NCBI GenBank assembly: GCA_009787945.1
Contig: WQSI01000100.1
Location: 1-6,443 of the forward strand
DNA length: 6,443 nucleotides
Direction of reading: 5' to 3'
DNA from: Defluviitaleaceae bacterium
GTDB taxonomy: Bacteria; Bacillota; Clostridia; Lachnospirales; WRAX01
This document shows, piece after piece, positions 5,001-6,443 of the stretch (position 1 is its first letter; the number at the start of each line of letters is the position of its first letter). The position numbers and the translations under genes are program-made. A model generated the notes under the pieces. That model was not told where the DNA came from. It ran no database searches and saw only the letters and a program-made list of their open reading frames with translations.

Positions 5001-5661
5001 ACCCAGGGAAGTAGCCGCGGAATTCATTGGAACAATGTTCCTTGTAATTGCTTCTGTGGCGTCAATGGTTATGTTTACAGAGGTTTTCGGCGCAGACAAG
5101 CCCCTGGCAGTTTTGGCAAACGCAATAGCCGTAGGCTTCACCCTAATAGCCTTAATTGAAATTTTTGGAAGTGTCAGTGGGGCTAACTTTAACCCAGCCG
5201 TAACCTTGGCTATGCTTCTAAACCGCAAAACCACAGGGAAAAAGGCAGGGCTGTACATCGTTACCCAATTTGCAGGAGGCATGGCAGGGGTTGCCGCCGC
5301 AAACGCCATGTTTTTAGAGGAAGTAGGTGCGGTTCTCGCCCTTTCAAACAACCCCCGCACCCACACCCTGCTTGGGGAAATACTCGGCACATTCATCCTA
5401 ATCCTTGCCATCTTTCTCCTGGTTAAGCAAGGCTCGGGGAAAATTTCTGTTATCGTTGGTCTTTTGGTGGGCGGGATGCTGCTGTCCACATCATCAACAA
5501 TGTTTGCAAACCCCGCTGTCACCCTAGCACGAATGTTCACCCCGACCCAAAGCGGCATAGCGTGGGCAGACGGGCTGTTGTTTATAACAATGCAAATCAT
5601 AGGTGCGGCACTGGCTCTCGCCACTTTTAAACTAATTTTTGACCCAAAAAAGGGCGGCTAA
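4993..5661 (+). CDS. Aquaporin / MIP family channel
   Basis: This 222-residue integral membrane protein forms a water or small-solute pore. Six hydrophobic spans are visible near residues 6-28, 37-58, 84-107, 127-145, 152-170 and 192-213. The two half-helix loops carry the signature NPA triplets at 67-69 (SGANFNPAVTLA) and 173-175 (FANPAVTLAR), and R180 is the conserved selectivity-filter arginine. Membrane glutamates E10 and E129 mark the two sequence halves. The second-loop context, M-F-A-N-P-A-V-T-x-A-R, resembles the small bacterial group that includes AqpS of arsenic operons, but no arsenic gene is present here. Substrate is unassigned. ATG 4993 lies within the flavodoxin end, with GGAGG about ten bases upstream. 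It is the last gene of the purE run. Confidence 0.93.
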   Translation: MLKPREVAAEFIGTMFLVIASVASMVMFTEVFGADKPLAVLANAIAVGFTLIALIEIFGSVSGANFNPAVTLAMLLNRKTTGKKAGLYIVTQFAGGMAGVAAANAMFLEEVGAVLALSNNPRTHTLLGEILGTFILILAIFLLVKQGSGKISVIVGLLVGGMLLSTSSTMFANPAVTLARMFTPTQSGIAWADGLLFITMQIIGAALALATFKLIFDPKKGG

Positions 5662-5680
5662 TATCTGTCGCTACCATACG

Positions 5681-5716
5681 CCATCCCGCGCTTGACACAT
5701 GGGAACGGGATGACAT
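5681..5716 (+). repeat. CATCCCG palindromic repeat before rnpB
   Basis: CATCCCG at the left and CGGGATG at the right form an inverted repeat around CGCTTGACACATGGGAA. It is related to the element at about 2207-2237. It follows the aquaporin stop by 20 bases and could form a hairpin at the operon's 3' end, though there is no U-tract. Confidence 0.75.
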
Positions 5717-5719
5717 ACT
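5692..5719 (+). promoter_or_regulatory. Candidate rnpB promoter inside the repeat
   Basis: TTGACA (5692-5697) and CATACT (5714-5719), 16 bases apart, have a -35/-10 arrangement that would start transcription near 5726, at the P1 helix of RNase P RNA. The -10 matches only four of six bases. The TTGACA is part of the dispersed repeat, so it may be coincidental. Confidence 0.4.
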
Positions 5720-6063
5720 TGAGTAAAACATGCAATCGCGCTAGATAATTCTGGTGAGGAAAGTCCGGGCATCACAGGGCAGGATGGCAGATAACGTCTG
5801 CTGGGGGCGACCCTAAGGAAAGTGCAACAGAAATAAACCGCCTGGCGGGACTGCGGTTGCCGTTGGGTAAGGGTGGAAAGGTGGGGTAAGAGCCTACCGC
5901 CCAGGGGGAAACCTCTGGGGCACATGCAAACCCCATTCGATGCAAGGGAGGAAACGTAAAGAGTTGCCCGCTCTGTTTCCGTAGCTCCGCAAGAGCTGTA
6001 GCGGCGACGTGCAGCCAAGATAGATGATTGCAAAAACAGAACCCGGCTTATAGTTTTGCTCGG
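5719..6063 (+). ncRNA. rnpB: RNase P RNA, bacterial type A
   Basis: This is the catalytic RNA that removes the 5' leader from pre-tRNAs. Conserved blocks appear in the correct order: GAGGAAAGTCCGGGC (P4 5' strand), CAGGGCAGGATGGCAGATAACG, GTGCAACAGAAA, AAACCGCC, GGGTAAGGGTGGAAAGGTGG, GGTAAGAGCCTACCGC, GGGGCACATGCAAACCCCA and ACAGAACCCGGCTTATAG (P4 3' strand). The ends pair as P1: GAGTAAAAC (5721-5729) with GTTTTGCTC (6053-6061). P2 pairs TGCAATC (5731-5737) with GATTGCA (6026-6032). The length of about 345 nt fits type A. The L15 region (5950-5980) reads GTAAAGAG where many RNAs have an AAGGU-type GGU motif that pairs with tRNA CCA. No clear U-rich terminator follows. Ends are placed from P1 and are approximate. 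Confidence 0.95.
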
Positions 6064-6111
6064 AAAAATTGGAAATAACACCTGCGACCCTGCGACTGTG
6101 AAAATTTGTTG

Positions 6112-6140
6112 TTGACAGGGGTGGGGGTTTGGGTTATAAT
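6112..6140 (+). promoter_or_regulatory. Consensus promoter of the antisense RNA
   Basis: This is a perfect TTGACA (6112-6117), 17-base spacer and perfect TATAAT (6135-6140). It is the best promoter in the window and predicts a start at about 6147. No ORF with a ribosome binding site lies between it and the terminator at 6235-6272, so its product should be a short non-coding RNA. Confidence 0.9.
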
Positions 6141-6145
6141 TAGGG

Positions 6146-6187
6146 TAAGAGAAAGAAAAACCAGCCCCCTTGGGGAAGAGGGCTGGT
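6146..6187 (-). terminator. Terminator of the toxin mRNA
   Basis: Read on the minus strand, ACCAGCCC (6187 downward) pairs with GGGCTGGT (ending 6160) and is followed by TTTTTCTTTCTCTT. This is a standard rho-independent terminator. The same DNA gives the 5' hairpin of the plus-strand antisense RNA, so one palindrome serves both transcripts. A toxin mRNA from about 6424 to about 6150 would be roughly 275 nt. Confidence 0.75.
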
Positions 6188-6189
6188 GG

Positions 6190-6212
6190 CACAATATAGC
6201 AGTTGGCTTCAC
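6190..6212. repeat. Left arm of an inverted repeat flanking the toxin gene
   Basis: CACAATATAGCAGTTGGCTT then CAC is an inverted copy of 6399-6422, with the first eight and last ten bases identical and only the centre differing (AGCAG against GGGCGG). In the toxin mRNA this arm lies in the 3' untranslated region and is complementary to the 5' end. Confidence 0.85.
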
Positions 6213-6234
6213 GATATTACTTGATTTCAAATCA

Positions 6235-6272
6235 AATAACCGTTTACCTTTGCGATAGGGCGGTTATTTTTT
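6235..6272 (+). terminator. Terminator of the antisense RNA
   Basis: AATAACCG (6235-6242) pairs with CGGTTATT (6261-6268), overlapped and followed by six T residues (6267-6272) and TTGTTG. It also contains the toxin stop codon (6264-6266) on the other strand. In the reverse direction it is weaker, with only ATTTGATTTG following, so toxin transcripts probably pass it. Confidence 0.85.
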
Positions 6273-6368
6273 GTTGTTTCTCTTGAGATTTCTGTATGCT
6301 ATGTAAACGAGTGCGCCTGTCATTATTGACATAAGGAACTCAAAATGTGTCATAGAAATTTCAATCAT
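6264..6368 (-). CDS. 34-residue membrane peptide, probable type I toxin (TxpA/BsrG-like)
   Basis: The peptide is MIEISMTHFEFLMSIMTGAL followed by VYIAYRNLKRNNKK. It has a single hydrophobic span (about residues 8-24) and a strongly basic tail (RNLKRNNKK), the layout of Gram-positive type I toxins that insert in the membrane. From M6 the pattern M-T-x-F-E-x-L-M-x-x-M resembles the N-terminal M-T/S-x-Y-E-S-L-M pattern of BsrG and TxpA and of putative holin-like toxins; this comparison is from memory. ATG 6368 is chosen because AGGAGGTGAT sits ideally, seven bases after AGGAGG. The gene converges with the antisense RNA, which covers its stop codon. It is too short for default gene callers. If it is not a toxin, it could be another small membrane peptide. 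Confidence 0.78.
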   Translation of the reverse strand: MIEISMTHFEFLMSIMTGALVYIAYRNLKRNNKK

Positions 6369-6371
6369 GCT

Positions 6372-6402
6372 ATCACCTCCTCTCTCTTTTGAGGTGAGGT
6401 GA
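6372..6402 (-). promoter_or_regulatory. Self-masking ribosome binding site of the toxin mRNA
   Basis: On the minus strand the leader contains TCACCTCACCTC (6402-6391) just upstream of GGAGGTGAT. GAGGTGA of the ribosome binding site can pair over seven bases with either of two overlapping TCACCTC registers, around a purine-rich AAAAGAGAGA loop. Translation should be low until this helix is opened, as is usual in type I toxin mRNAs. Confidence 0.65.
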
Positions 6403-6422
6403 AGCCAACCGCCCATATTGTG
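6399..6422. repeat. Right arm of the inverted repeat, toxin mRNA 5' end
   Basis: The minus strand reads CACAATATGGGCGGTTGGCT then TCAC, the inverted copy of 6190-6212. It would lie at, or within a few bases of, the 5' end of the toxin mRNA and can pair with the 3' untranslated arm. Confidence 0.85.
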
Positions 6423-6430
6423 TTAGCAAC

Positions 6431-6441
6431 ATCATATCATA
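6431..6441 (-). promoter_or_regulatory. Candidate -10 of the toxin promoter
   Basis: The minus strand reads TATGATATGAT, two overlapping TATGAT boxes, each matching five of six bases. The nearer one (6436-6431) would start transcription at about 6424, immediately before the inverted-repeat arm. Any -35 lies beyond the window edge, so the promoter is only half visible. Confidence 0.5.
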
Positions 6442-6443
6442 AA

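Larger units (their letters stand above)
6147..6272 (+). ncRNA. Predicted antisense RNA, candidate type I antitoxin
   Basis: The RNA is bounded by the consensus promoter at 6112-6140 and the intrinsic terminator at 6235-6272, so its length is about 126 nt. It would begin with a short A/G-rich lead and a stable stem, ACCAGCCC/GGGCTGGT (6160-6187). A segment, CACAATATAGCAGTTGGCTT then CAC (6190-6212), and a weak TTGATT/AATCAA hairpin (6221-6235) follow. It is complementary to the 3' untranslated part and last codon of the toxin mRNA on the opposite strand, matching the 3'-overlap arrangement of RatA/txpA and SR4/bsrG. In those systems the antisense RNA triggers RNase III decay of the toxin mRNA. 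The RNA is predicted; its ends are not measured. Confidence 0.7.

Noticed and set aside
4632..5624. 330-residue minus-strand open frame opposite the flavodoxin and aquaporin genes
   Set aside because: It lies antisense to two genes with clear family motifs, lacks any recognisable domain and has no ribosome binding site. It is a shadow of their codon use.
5671..6192. 173-residue minus-strand frame across rnpB
   Set aside because: It is antisense to the RNase P RNA, whose conserved blocks and P1/P2 pairing explain the sequence fully.

Overview
The window looks like a piece of a Bacillota chromosome, most likely Clostridia- or Negativicutes-like. This rests on strong AGGAGG/GGAGG ribosome binding sites, a Clostridium-type cold-shock protein, a type A RNase P RNA, and a small TxpA/BsrG-like toxin gene. 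The assignment is an inference: no rRNA or other decisive marker is present, and the palindromic intergenic repeats also occur in unrelated phyla.

Layout, left to right. Positions 1-71 hold the tail of an unidentified gene. Positions 84-275 are repeats. A RelE/ParE-type type II toxin-antitoxin pair (276-741) follows, bracketed by two nearly identical 56-bp direct repeats, each carrying a ribosome binding site. The second repeat is the leader of rpe (797-1483, ribulose-phosphate 3-epimerase). Next come a probable 52-residue membrane protein that appears to start at AUU behind a hairpin-masked ribosome binding site (1523-1681), and a cold-shock gene with its own promoter, leader hairpin and terminator (1755-2168). 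After about 200 bp of repeats comes purK (2406-3563), then repeats including five 15-bp tandem units. A compact run of four genes follows: a DUF4926-like protein, purE, a HemG-like flavodoxin and an aquaporin (3814-5661). The right end holds rnpB (about 5719-6063) and a convergent type I toxin-antitoxin-like locus (about 6112-6441).

How the genes relate. PurK and PurE catalyse consecutive steps converting AIR to CAIR in purine synthesis; the DUF4926-like gene and a repeat block lie between them. Rpe belongs to the pentose phosphate pathway, which also supplies PRPP precursors. Flavodoxin and aquaporin overlap purE and each other by 1 and 8 bases, so they are probably co-translated with it, although no metabolic link is evident.

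The most interesting region is 6112-6443. A consensus promoter drives a roughly 126-nt plus-strand RNA. It converges on a minus-strand mRNA for a 34-residue single-span membrane peptide. The presumed toxin mRNA carries complementary 5' and 3' ends and a masked ribosome binding site, as in type I systems of the txpA/RatA and bsrG/SR4 kind. No toxin of this exact sequence is recognised here. The window is also dense in a GTAGGGGC...GCCC palindromic repeat family that in places supplies ribosome binding sites and stop codons to neighbouring genes.
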